NCBI GenBank assembly: GCA_028820695.1
Contig: JAPPIB010000052.1
Coordinates: forward strand, 62,001 to 126,000
Length of the DNA: 64,000 nt
Reading direction: 5' to 3'
Origin: Acidiferrobacterales bacterium
Lineage (GTDB): Bacteria; Pseudomonadota; Gammaproteobacteria; Arenicellales; JAJDZL01
Made by a program: the position numbers and the translations under genes. Within the stretch, counting starts at the first letter, position 1. Each line of letters opens with the position of its first letter. This document shows, in pieces, positions 26,837 to 35,213 of the stretch. The notes beneath the pieces were generated by a model that ran no database searches, had not been told where the DNA came from, and worked only from the letters and a program-made list of their open reading frames with translations.

Positions 26837-27858
26837 TGTCGGTTTTCCCAGCAGTTACCCTGGACAGCTGTGTCGAGGAATTCACTGACACATTCGACTC
26901 CACGCGCTTCAGTTTCGCTTCCGCATTGACCCGAAGCGGAATCGGTGAACCGCGGAGGGTTCAGATCCGGGATATTCAAGTCAATGTAGGCAAACTCTGT
27001 AATCAGGCCTGTAACCATTGCCACGTTGATGCCGGTCCCAAACGGACGGAAGTCATGGAATGGGCTACGATGGAGAAAATTGTGCAATGGTGTGCCAGAC
27101 ACGACATCAAGACGGTGGACATCACAGGAGGCGCACCCGAACTCAACCCGAATTTCCGCAAGTTTGCTGAATCCTGCCTGGAAATCGGAGCAAATGTAAT
27201 CTCTCGCTGCAATCTGACCGTCCTGCTTGAACCCGGTCAGGAGTCGCTCGCCGAGTGGTATGCAGACCACAAAATTGCCCTGATCTGCTCCTTGCCGTGC
27301 TACTCAAAAGAAAATCTGGAAGCCCAGCGCGGAAAAGGAGTGTTTCGCAACAGCATACGCGCCTTGCAGATGCTGAACAACCTCAACTACGGACGCGATC
27401 CGGAACTGTCACTGGACCTCGTCTACAACCCGATCGGCGGAACCCTGCCACCGGCACAGTCCGACCTGGAGGCTGCGTACAAGACACGGCTGAGTGAGGA
27501 CTTCGGAATCTGTTTCAACAATCTGTTCACCATCACCAATTTACCGATCAGCCGATTTCGCCACTATCTGGAACGATCCGGGGACTATGAAAATTACATG
27601 AACCTGCTTGTGGAACACTTCAATCCCGACACGGTAGAAGGATTGATGTGCAGGCACATCATCAGTGTTGACTGGTTGGGAAGAATATTCGATTGTGACT
27701 TCAACCAGATGATGGATATCCATGCAGGCTGGCGAAGTCCAAGATATCTTTGGAATTTGACAGCTGCAGAAATCGAAACCGATCGAATCGCATTCGACTC
27801 ACATTGTTTTGGCTGTACTGCCGGTGCCGGAAGCAGCTGTACCGGAACGCTGACCTGA
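26836..27858 (+). CDS. arsS: ArsS-like radical SAM/Cys-rich protein
   Basis: Radical SAM enzyme of 340 residues. The [4Fe-4S] motif CNQACNHCH (CxxxCxxC, about 55-63) is followed by the GGAPELNP SAM-binding strand. The C-terminal DUF3641 region ends CFGCTAGAGSSCTG, the Cys-rich motif of the rSAM (seleno)protein ArsS family; some members carry selenocysteine at its first position, but here it is cysteine. ArsS is linked to arsenosugar formation in organisms that also have ArsM; no arsM is visible here. The ATG at 26836 overlaps the DoxX stop, so the gene appears to belong to the bufferin operon. It could therefore act on the same peptide or on a small molecule; that is inference. A TTG at 26833 is the only other close start. 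Confidence 0.85.
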   Translation: MSVFPAVTLDSCVEEFTDTFDSTRFSFASALTRSGIGEPRRVQIRDIQVNVGKLCNQACNHCHVDAGPKRTEVMEWATMEKIVQWCARHDIKTVDITGGAPELNPNFRKFAESCLEIGANVISRCNLTVLLEPGQESLAEWYADHKIALICSLPCYSKENLEAQRGKGVFRNSIRALQMLNNLNYGRDPELSLDLVYNPIGGTLPPAQSDLEAAYKTRLSEDFGICFNNLFTITNLPISRFRHYLERSGDYENYMNLLVEHFNPDTVEGLMCRHIISVDWLGRIFDCDFNQMMDIHAGWRSPRYLWNLTAAEIETDRIAFDSHCFGCTAGAGSSCTGTLT

Positions 27859-27893
27859 GTAATTCACCAGGGTTGTGTGTGCAATCGGAGGTT

Positions 27894-28643
27894 TCACCCA
27901 TCTGCCTCAGCGTGCATTCTTTGCCGTACGACTTCAAACGCGGCGATACCCACAGCCACTGAAACATTGACACTCTGAACGTCTCCCAGCATAGGAATTG
28001 AAATCAATGAGTCACACTTTTTCTTGGTTTCCGCTCTCAGCCCCCGGTCTTCCGCACCGAAAACAAGCGCACAGGGATGTGTCAGGTCAGATGCAAAAAT
28101 AGGATCGGAAGTTTCAGTATCGAGTCCGATCACCCAGATTCCATTTTTCTTCAGATTCTCAAGATCACGCGCCAGATTGGATGCCTGGTATAGATTTGTG
28201 ACTTCCGCCGCACCAGCGGCCGTATGAGAAACCGTGGCCGTAAGCGGACTTCCGCGCGAACGGCTTACAATGACACCGTCCGCACCCGCCGAATTCGCAC
28301 TCCTTATGCAGGCTCCAAGATTTCTGGGGTCAGTGACGCTATCCAAAACGATCAGCAGGGACTGGTTTTTCAAAGAGTTGAACCAGTCGTTCAAATTGGC
28401 AGAGGGGCGAAGTTTCTCTGAACGACAAGTCAATATCACTCCTTGATGTCGGACACCTTCAGATGCTTCGTTCATGACTTCACTTGCGATGCGTCGAACC
28501 GGGATACCCTGTTCCGTCGCGAGTTTCTCAATCTGACGTATCCGCCTGTCATTCCTGCTTTCGCTCAAGTCAATCGATACGACCTCCCGGGTTTTGTATC
28601 GGATCATGGAAAAGGCGTTGTGGATTCCGAAAACTTTTCGCAT
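27894..28643 (-). CDS. rlmB: 23S rRNA 2'-O-methyltransferase RlmB (SpoU family)
   Basis: SPOUT/TrmH-type RNA ribose methyltransferase, predicted to make Gm2251 in 23S rRNA. The three SPOUT motifs are visible: DSVTDPRNLGACIRSANSAG, ALVFGAEDRGL and IPMLGDVQSVNVSVAVGIAAFE, the last forming the knotted SAM site. The N-terminal substrate-binding domain begins KVFGIHNAFSMI. The frame is open back to 28724, but starting at ATG 28643 gives the usual RlmB N-terminus and a normal length of 249. It converges with the ArsS gene 35 bases away. Confidence 0.93.
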   Translation of the reverse strand: MRKVFGIHNAFSMIRYKTREVVSIDLSESRNDRRIRQIEKLATEQGIPVRRIASEVMNEASEGVRHQGVILTCRSEKLRPSANLNDWFNSLKNQSLLIVLDSVTDPRNLGACIRSANSAGADGVIVSRSRGSPLTATVSHTAAGAAEVTNLYQASNLARDLENLKKNGIWVIGLDTETSDPIFASDLTHPCALVFGAEDRGLRAETKKKCDSLISIPMLGDVQSVNVSVAVGIAAFEVVRQRMHAEADG

Positions 28644-28771
28644 TCTTCTGACTGGCAATATATCGTGTATAGATGTATAGGAATTTTGCTCACTCTCGTT
28701 GCCAGCTTGAAGGCATCGAGTCACAATTCAGGTGAAGTGTACAGGAAAATCAAGCGGCATATCGAGGTTGT

Positions 28772-30007
28772 TTAGGTTGCACCCGTGAATGGCTTGGAAT
28801 TCGAACCAGGTCGGTTCGCCCAGTGAATGGCAATCACCGTCAACAGCCCAAACAAGGCGAAACTTCCCACCAGGAAATAAACTGTTCCATCGAATGTCTG
28901 TCCTATGAGTGTTCCAAACGACACGGAAATAAAAGTGGCGATTGATGCGACCAATGCCGCGCCGACACCTGCGATATGACCAAGTGGTTGCATCGCGAGT
29001 GCATTGAGATTGCCAAACAGGGCACCCATGGAAACGAATAATGGCAGCATGTACGCCATGTAAAGCCAAAGGGGTGGAAGACCATCAAATGCAACGAGCA
29101 CAACCAGTGCGACAAATGAAACCGCCGTGGCTGCAAAAGCGGCTGATCTGACAATCTGGTGCATCCCGTAGTGCAGTAGTAATCTGTCATTGGCCAGAGA
29201 GCCGAATCCGATGGCAAGTGCCAGGATACCGAAATAGAGCGGGAAGTAACTTCCAGTCGAATATGCATCCTGAAAAATCTGCTGGGCAGAGTTCAGAAAT
29301 GCGACAAATGGTGAGCACACCAACCCGATCGCGAAAGTGTAGGCAACTGAGGAGCGAACGGTGAGAAAGTCTCCGACAGCCTCGCCGATAAGCTTCGGTG
29401 ACAAGGGCCTGCGATCAGCAGGTCGAAGCGTTTCCGGATGGCGCGACAAAAACCAGATCAGTACGGTGACGGCAACGATGAGAAAGGTTGTAAAAATTGA
29501 ACGCCATCCCCCCAGCCACATGATTGTCTGCCCAAGTAATGGGGCAACCGCCGGAACAAGAATGAAAACAGCCATGATGAATGACAAAATTCGTGCCATT
29601 TGTACGCCGCTGTACTGATCCCGCACGAGTGCCATCGTTACGATTCGCGGGCTTGATGCACCGAGTCCCTGCAGAACACGCCCGACAATCATCATTTCGA
29701 AAGAAGATGCGAACACACTGGCCAGGCACCCGACGATAAAGACAACCAGTCCCGCCACAATCGCTGGTCGTCGACCGATCGCGTCTGAAAGTGGTCCAAA
29801 AAAAAGTTGGCCGATTCCAAGCCCGATGAATAGCGCTGTTATGACGTACTGTGCTTCATTTGGATGTTGTGTCCCCAAATCCCGACCGATCACGGGAAGT
29901 GCCGGCAACATTGCGTCAACAGATAACGCAACCAACGACATCAGCAAGGCGACGAGCGGAACAAACTCGACGGTGCGAAGGCTGGTGACAGAGTTCGATG
30001 GGGTCAT
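28772..30007 (-). CDS. MFS transporter, Bcr/CflA drug-efflux type
   Basis: Twelve-helix major facilitator of about 411 residues, inner membrane. The opening helix AMLPALPVIGRDLGT and the loop GPLSDAIGRRP (motif A) match the DHA1 Bcr/CflA subfamily, which exports drugs such as bicyclomycin or metabolites such as cysteine. The third motif region VGRVLQGLGASS (motif B) is also typical. A TTG at 30016 is in frame, but ATG 30007 is more likely. It is monocistronic, with a 520-base gap upstream. The real substrate is unknown. Confidence 0.88.
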   Translation of the reverse strand: MTPSNSVTSLRTVEFVPLVALLMSLVALSVDAMLPALPVIGRDLGTQHPNEAQYVITALFIGLGIGQLFFGPLSDAIGRRPAIVAGLVVFIVGCLASVFASSFEMMIVGRVLQGLGASSPRIVTMALVRDQYSGVQMARILSFIMAVFILVPAVAPLLGQTIMWLGGWRSIFTTFLIVAVTVLIWFLSRHPETLRPADRRPLSPKLIGEAVGDFLTVRSSVAYTFAIGLVCSPFVAFLNSAQQIFQDAYSTGSYFPLYFGILALAIGFGSLANDRLLLHYGMHQIVRSAAFAATAVSFVALVVLVAFDGLPPLWLYMAYMLPLFVSMGALFGNLNALAMQPLGHIAGVGAALVASIATFISVSFGTLIGQTFDGTVYFLVGSFALFGLLTVIAIHWANRPGSNSKPFTGAT

Positions 30008-30016
30008 TCTGACCAA

Positions 30017-30537
30017 CCGGTCACTACTCTCATTATCTTGGAAATCCGAATATCAGCCCTTTCATCCACAACCGCAGGTGAGTGCGAAGCCTGCCACCCT
30101 CGCATATGAAATAGTGAGTGCAGATTGACCGGCTGGAGGGAAGAGATTCTCATACTGATTTCGTACGATAGCACAGCCATCCTATCGGATTGGCAAAGAA
30201 CATACGTGATCACACCGAACCTGGATGCAACATGAAGGCAACACGTGCGGAGAAGCCAGGATAGAAACAAATTACACGTTCGATTGACTGCGATAATCAT
30301 CGACACACACCGCTCCTTCAATCGAGTGCCCATGCAATGATGATCGCCAAACTTGGGTTTTGTACGGAGTGCAAGACAGTCGATGGCAGTGTATTGGTAA
30401 CGCCACTTGCTTACTTTCCAGACAGGTGGAATCAACCGCTTGAGACACAATTCGCTAAACTTCTGTCAGCCACTGCGTGAATCTGACATAATTTGTCCTG
30501 CCACCACCCAGGAGGTACCGCTAAAGGTGTAAGAGAC
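30017..30537. other. Gene-free divergent control region
   Basis: This gap of about 520 bases separates the Bcr/CflA exporter (minus) from the dioxygenase (plus). Minus-strand frames are open but resemble nothing known and carry unusual Cys/Trp/Arg-rich translations, so I treat it as non-coding. An AGGAGGT at 30510-30516 is a strong Shine-Dalgarno match but lies 21 bases before the ATG at 30538, with AAGAGA closer in. No riboswitch or repeat was recognised. Confidence 0.5.
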
Positions 30538-31536
30538 ATGAACCCATCAGTTGCTCCTATCGATTTTCCGCAACAACTGCCCGCAGGTTACCGTTACCAG
30601 CGCGAGACGATCAAGTTCGACCCCGATCGGCACTTGCAACTTGAACCGCCTGAAGCCACCCTTCAATTGAGTGACCTCGGCTACCGGGCTGATGAAATTG
30701 AAAGATGTCCCACTGCGTTTGCGGTATCCAGCGCTGCCCGAATCCTGTCTGACGAAGGCGTTGAGGTGATGCTTGAAACCACGCGCCGATTGAAAAGACA
30801 TTCAGTCAATTGCGAGCGCATCGAAAACATGGTTCGAGGTGGAGTCTACCAATCCGAGTTTCTGCGCGACTTCTGTCTGTGTACAGAGGTTACCGATTTT
30901 CTTTGTGATATTTTCGGCACGCCGGTGGCGCCACATACCATGCCCCTTCATCTCGGCCATCTGAATTACGCACCCGATGACTTGAAACGCTCGGTGGATA
31001 AGTGGCACCACGATACGCTTGGTTTGGATTACGTCCTGATGGTGTCTGATCCCACTCAATTGCAGGGCGGTGAATTTCAGTATTTCAAAGGCACTCGCCA
31101 CGAAGCGCAGGATTATGCGGACCGTAACGAACCGATTCCGGACGACAGGGTTTGCACGCCCGATTTTCCAAGCGCAGGTTACGCGATTGTCTTGCACGGC
31201 AACATGGTTGTTCATCGAGCGACCAGACTGACTCAGCGCGCGGAGCGCATTACATTGGTCAACGGTTACGTACCCCTGAACTGCGAAATTAATGACGCTT
31301 GCCGATTTCAGGATCTGTCGCTGGTCGACCCGCATCATGTACTGTTCACCGAGTGGGCGCGGCACAAGGCGTGGCTTTCGGTCGGCAAACTGCAAAATCT
31401 GATCACCAATATGCCATTTACCGACGACAAACAGGAGATTACCGCACAGCTTAGGGATGCTATAGCAGAAGTCGAGACAGCAATTGAAGATATCAATGAT
31501 GACAAACAGGCGGTAATGATTCACTACGGCGATTGA
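30538..31536 (+). CDS. Fe(II)/2-oxoglutarate dioxygenase, PhyH-like
   Basis: Predicted non-haem oxygenase of 332 residues with a jelly-roll core. The facial triad is visible as H157-x-D159 in KWHHDTLG and H226 in NMVVHRATR, with R237 (AERITLVNGY) placed to bind 2-oxoglutarate. The fold resembles phytanoyl-CoA dioxygenase-family enzymes. The substrate is unknown, since there is no operon partner; the nearest gene upstream is a divergent efflux pump. The N-terminal 150 residues are family-specific. ATG 30538 is chosen over the in-frame TTG at 30493 because the segment between them contains the ribosome-binding site. Confidence 0.75.
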   Translation: MNPSVAPIDFPQQLPAGYRYQRETIKFDPDRHLQLEPPEATLQLSDLGYRADEIERCPTAFAVSSAARILSDEGVEVMLETTRRLKRHSVNCERIENMVRGGVYQSEFLRDFCLCTEVTDFLCDIFGTPVAPHTMPLHLGHLNYAPDDLKRSVDKWHHDTLGLDYVLMVSDPTQLQGGEFQYFKGTRHEAQDYADRNEPIPDDRVCTPDFPSAGYAIVLHGNMVVHRATRLTQRAERITLVNGYVPLNCEINDACRFQDLSLVDPHHVLFTEWARHKAWLSVGKLQNLITNMPFTDDKQEITAQLRDAIAEVETAIEDINDDKQAVMIHYGD

Positions 31537-31544
31537 ACCGGTCC

Positions 31545-33542
31545 TCAGCGTCTGTTTCTGCGTCGCCTGGAGCGAATCGCCCGGTTCCATGTACTTCCAG
31601 CAATTTCGAAGTCAATGAACCCATACTCTGGATTCGCGTCGTCCACCTTCACCTGAAGCGACATTCCAATTGCATATGTCGTACCCGACACCTCCCCAAC
31701 CAACTGCCTTTTGACATTATCGTAGTCGAAGTACTCCGCCCCCAACTTGAAGATCGGAATCATCCCGCTGACATAAGGGTCGTCCAATTGGACGAATACC
31801 CCAAATGATCTGATGTCAACGACTACTCCGTCACAGACTTCATCAACACAATTCTTCATATAGTCCGCTTTCAGCCATTTCTCCGACTCTCGCGTACACG
31901 AGTCCGCACGTCGTTCAAGATAGGAGCATTGCGTTGCAAGTCTGTCCAGACTCAAGTCGCCCGCCTTGGTCTTGTTTCCTTGCAGAACACTTTTGATGAG
32001 CCGATGGACCAGAATGTCCGGATACCGACGAATTGGGGATGTGAAGTGAGTATATTTCTGATAACTCAATGCAAAGTGTGGTCCGCAGACTGCTGAATAG
32101 ACTGCAGTCGAGAGACTTCTCAGGATGTGTATCTGCAAAGCAGAAAAGACATCTTCCCGGTGACCCACAGCCGTTCGAATCTTGTCGTAATCGGAGATCC
32201 TGATCTTTCTGTCGACAGGTAACTTGACCCCGAAATCCACCAGGATTCCGTTCAGTTCCTCGACATCCCGTTTTGCAGGCTCAGCATGGACTCTGTACAT
32301 GGCTTGCCCGGAATAATGCTTGTCAATCATTTCCGCAGCGCACACGTTCGCTGCCAACATCGCCTCCTCGATGATGCTATGTGACTCAACCCGAATTGAC
32401 TTGCCGATCGACTCCACCTCACCAGAATCTGATATGTTCAAGACAGATACGGGCAGATCGACTTGAAGAGTCCCTCGTTCATCCCTTGATTTCAACAAGC
32501 ACCGGTGCACTTCAAACAGGCACCGAAGACTGGCTCTGACGGTCGGCGATAAATCATCGCTATGCAGACTTCTTTCAACTGCTTGGTAACTCAGACTTGC
32601 TCGGGAGTTGATTACTGCTTCTCTGAACTCATAGTCGGTAACAATTCCCTCTGCAGTGATAGTCATATCGCAGACCAGCGCAAGACGATCTTGCGCATAC
32701 TTCAGCGAGCAGATATCGTTTGAGAGCACCTCAGGGAGCATCGGTGTGACATCCTCAGCCAGGTAGATCGAAGTCCCCCGGCATTGCGCTTCCGCATCCA
32801 GATGGGTCTTCGGCCGAACGTAGTGGGAAACATCTGCAATCGCGACCATCAATCTGAAAGTGTTGTCATCCAGTCTTTCGCTGAACACTGCGTCATCATG
32901 GTCTTTCGCGCTCGCGGGATCAATTGTCACGAACGGAATACTTCGCAGATCATCTCGCTCACCCAAGAGTTCCTGATCAATATCGTCTCGCATACCCCCG
33001 ATCTCGGATTTGACTTCAGCTGACCATGTCGCATGAAGTCCAAACCTCGACAACGCTACGGCATTCGCAAGTTCACGAACACTTCCAAGACTTTTGTGGA
33101 TATTCACCAACCTGAACGAATCCGGTTGCTCGGCGAAACGCTCAACCACCACAACGACGAATTCACCGTGCTTCGTTGCGGTGTTGTCAGCAACCAATTC
33201 AATTGGGTCCTCCAAACCTACTCCGACTGGAAAAAGCAAGAATCCGTATTTCCCTCTGATTCTGTGTCTTTGAACCAGCGCAACAATCCGATAGCTGGAA
33301 CTCCATTGTGCACCCACGACTTTCGAAGTTTTTGGTTTATTGCCGCGCGCGGGCATCACTTCAATTTCCACGCTGTCATTTGGCAGCAAACTGGAGAATC
33401 TGCCAATTTCGGGAAAGTAAGTATCACCACCGTCAGTTCGCACCCTGACGTTACGATTGTTAACGAAGTCAACAATTCCCGAAGTTGCCAGCAAACGTTT
33501 TGAATTGGCAGATCTTCGGTATTTCTTGTTTTTCAATTTCAA
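31545..33542 (-). CDS. rnr: RNase II/R family exoribonuclease (VacB)
   Basis: 3'-5' exoribonuclease of 665 residues. The RNB catalytic domain shows VTIDPASAKDHDDAV, whose aspartates bind Mg2+, followed by ADVSHYVRP and HFTSPIRRYPDILVHRL. An S1-type domain (GVVVDIRSFGVFVQLDD) and a basic tail, RSRRRRNRR, close the protein. It is shorter than E. coli RNase R (813) because the N-terminal helix-turn-helix and one cold-shock domain are reduced; the length is nearer to RNase II. The basic tail and S1 type favour RNase R-like function in degrading structured RNA. It converges with the dioxygenase 8 bases away. Confidence 0.9.
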   Translation of the reverse strand: MKLKNKKYRRSANSKRLLATSGIVDFVNNRNVRVRTDGGDTYFPEIGRFSSLLPNDSVEIEVMPARGNKPKTSKVVGAQWSSSYRIVALVQRHRIRGKYGFLLFPVGVGLEDPIELVADNTATKHGEFVVVVVERFAEQPDSFRLVNIHKSLGSVRELANAVALSRFGLHATWSAEVKSEIGGMRDDIDQELLGERDDLRSIPFVTIDPASAKDHDDAVFSERLDDNTFRLMVAIADVSHYVRPKTHLDAEAQCRGTSIYLAEDVTPMLPEVLSNDICSLKYAQDRLALVCDMTITAEGIVTDYEFREAVINSRASLSYQAVERSLHSDDLSPTVRASLRCLFEVHRCLLKSRDERGTLQVDLPVSVLNISDSGEVESIGKSIRVESHSIIEEAMLAANVCAAEMIDKHYSGQAMYRVHAEPAKRDVEELNGILVDFGVKLPVDRKIRISDYDKIRTAVGHREDVFSALQIHILRSLSTAVYSAVCGPHFALSYQKYTHFTSPIRRYPDILVHRLIKSVLQGNKTKAGDLSLDRLATQCSYLERRADSCTRESEKWLKADYMKNCVDEVCDGVVVDIRSFGVFVQLDDPYVSGMIPIFKLGAEYFDYDNVKRQLVGEVSGTTYAIGMSLQVKVDDANPEYGFIDFEIAGSTWNRAIRSRRRRNRR

Positions 33543-33775
33543 GGTGCAAGTCGCAGTCGTTACATCGATCCGTCAACCGAATGATTTGATGCGATTGGAG
33601 AGCGAAAAGGAGGGGGATTCCGGAGAATTCCGCAAGTGAATGGGAATTATATCGTTACGCGAATACCGATTGGAAAAATCTCATTTTCGGTTTGCGACAA
33701 TCGTTTCCGCGCTTCAGGTATCGAACTGGATGCCAGTGCGGAAACTATCAGAATCCCTATAGAATCGGGATTTGC

Positions 33776-34513
33776 CTAGCTTGGCAGCTCCAGACGTTCG
33801 ACGCAGTCGGGAGCTGAATATCGCGGATTATTGACCCGTGCCGAAATCGGGTAAGCCCGAAGCCGGCCATCATCATAAGTCCGGGCGAGACGTATCGCCG
33901 CATCATGGTCATCGGACAACCAGGCATCTCTGTCATCAGGGTCGACAATGACAGGCATGCGCTGATTTGTATTGTGAATTTCCGCCATCAGTTCATTTGC
34001 TTGAGTTGTCACGATCGCGCAGGACTCGTAAGCCTCACCGTCATCTGTGTAACCTTGTTCCCACAATCCTGCAAAACTCATAACTGCCTGGTCTGCGTGC
34101 TGAATATGCCAAGGCTGCTTCGGTCGACCTGTTCCGACAACCTGCCATTCATAAAACCCGGTTGCGGGAATCAGACATCTGCGGCTGTTCTTCCAGGCAG
34201 CGCGGTAACTTGCCGCGGTGGTCATCGTTTCCGAACGTGCGTTCGCAGTCGAATACTTTGGGATTGTACCTCGAGACCATATCGGTACAAACGGCCAAAT
34301 CGCGCTGCGTAGGACTCTTTCACCAACTTCGTCCAGTCGTACAAACGGAATTGTAGTGAGAAAATCACCGGCAAGGTCTATGAGCTTGTTCCGAGGTGAG
34401 GGACTGATGTTGTAACGCGGCTCATAGGCCGATAGTTCTGATCGATCATGCAAAATCTCGAATGCTGTCAGCAGACTGTCAACATCGGAAAGAATATTGA
34501 ATCGACCGCACAC
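33776..34513 (-). CDS. yedK: SOS response-associated peptidase (SRAP, YedK/HMCES)
   Basis: Forms a covalent thiazolidine crosslink with abasic sites in single-stranded DNA, shielding them from breakage. The catalytic Cys2 follows the GTG start directly (M-C-GRFN). Other SRAP residues are visible: PRYNISPS, ARSETM, RRCLIPATGFYEW and RMPVIVDPDDRDAWL. The length of 245 is slightly above E. coli YedK (222). The gene stands between the RNase and two tRNAs without operon partners. Confidence 0.93.
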   Translation of the reverse strand: MCGRFNILSDVDSLLTAFEILHDRSELSAYEPRYNISPSPRNKLIDLAGDFLTTIPFVRLDEVGERVLRSAIWPFVPIWSRGTIPKYSTANARSETMTTAASYRAAWKNSRRCLIPATGFYEWQVVGTGRPKQPWHIQHADQAVMSFAGLWEQGYTDDGEAYESCAIVTTQANELMAEIHNTNQRMPVIVDPDDRDAWLSDDHDAAIRLARTYDDGRLRAYPISARVNNPRYSAPDCVERLELPS

Positions 34514-34579
34514 AATAAATTACCTGTCAAACCGCTCAGCGTTGATATTTCCGCATCGGTGAATACCTCCTCAACTGTG

Positions 34580-34656
34580 TGGCGCGCCCGGAGGGATTCG
34601 AACCCCCGACTCCCAGATTCGTAGTCTGGTACTCTATCCAGCTGAGCTACGGGCGC
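34580..34656 (-). tRNA. tRNA-Arg (anticodon ACG)
   Basis: Read on the minus strand, a complete cloverleaf: acceptor GCGCCCG pairs with CGGGCGC, D-arm AGCTCAGCTGGATAGAGT, anticodon stem CCAGA/TCTGG with loop CTACGAA (anticodon ACG, normally read as ICG), T-loop GGTTCGAATCC. The discriminator is G and the CCA end is encoded. It closely resembles E. coli tRNA-Arg(ACG). It follows tRNA-Ser and csrA, the common gammaproteobacterial order. Confidence 0.97.
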
Positions 34657-34701
34657 GCACATCCTGATTTGATTTCCACCCAGCTCAAATTAACCGACAA
34701 T

Positions 34702-34790
34702 TGGCGGAGAGGGAGGGATTCGAACCCTCGATGGGGGCTGCCCATACTCCCTTAGCAGGGGAGCGCCTTCAACCGCTCGGCCACCTCTCC
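34702..34790 (-). tRNA. tRNA-Ser (anticodon GCT)
   Basis: Minus-strand class II tRNA with a long variable arm. Acceptor GGAGAGG pairs with CCTCTCC, anticodon stem CTCCC/GGGAG surrounds loop CTGCTAA (anticodon GCT, reading AGC/AGU), and the variable arm TATGGGCAGCCCCCATC precedes a TTCGAAT T-loop. Discriminator G and encoded CCA are present. Confidence 0.97.
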
Positions 34791-34850
34791 AAGGGTAAGC
34801 ACAAAAAACTTGAAGCGTTTCAAGTCAGATCAGATCAATGCGGAAATATA

Positions 34851-35030
34851 TCAGTTTTCGCTCTGTTCCTGATCCATCATCTTCTGATAAATCTCTTCGC
34901 GATGCACCGGTACATCTTTCGGCGCATCGACCCCTAATCGTATTTGGTTTCCTTTGATCCCTAATACTGAAACGGTAATGTTTCTATCGATTTTTACTGA
35001 TTCGCCTACTCTCCTGGTCAGAATCAACAC
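34851..35030 (-). CDS. csrA: Carbon storage regulator CsrA
   Basis: RNA-binding post-transcriptional regulator of 59 residues that binds GGA motifs in mRNA leaders. [14 protein letters not shown] and [25 protein letters not shown] match CsrA throughout, with the RNA-contacting LTRR and VHREEI segments intact. The frame is open upstream, but the family N-terminus MLILTRR starts at GTG 35030, which has a strong AGGGAGG site about 12 bases before it. It sits between lysC and tRNA-Ser as in many gammaproteobacteria. Confidence 0.96.
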   Translation of the reverse strand: MLILTRRVGESVKIDRNITVSVLGIKGNQIRLGVDAPKDVPVHREEIYQKMMDQEQSEN

Positions 35031-35213
35031 AATTTCTATATCCTCCCTAACTAATTTCCCTTCACTCGCTTTCCTTGTCGTTTTTGTCGGTATGAACGAA
35101 ACCCAGACCTGTTCGGCGAGCTCGCTGATCATACTTTTTATTGTCTAGACGGCTTCATTATAGATATACAAACAGCTCTGATACTCGCATATCGGACTGA
35201 AAGTCGTGCGCGA

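Noticed and set aside
26836-27858. Selenocysteine codon in the ArsS-like gene
   Set aside because: Some family members use Sec in the C-terminal motif, but here the frame is open with ordinary cysteine codons (CFGC) and no UGA inside.
30004-30450. A 148-codon minus-strand frame upstream of the exporter
   Set aside because: It overlaps the exporter start, has an unlikely Cys/Trp/Arg-rich translation and no ribosome-binding site or family match.
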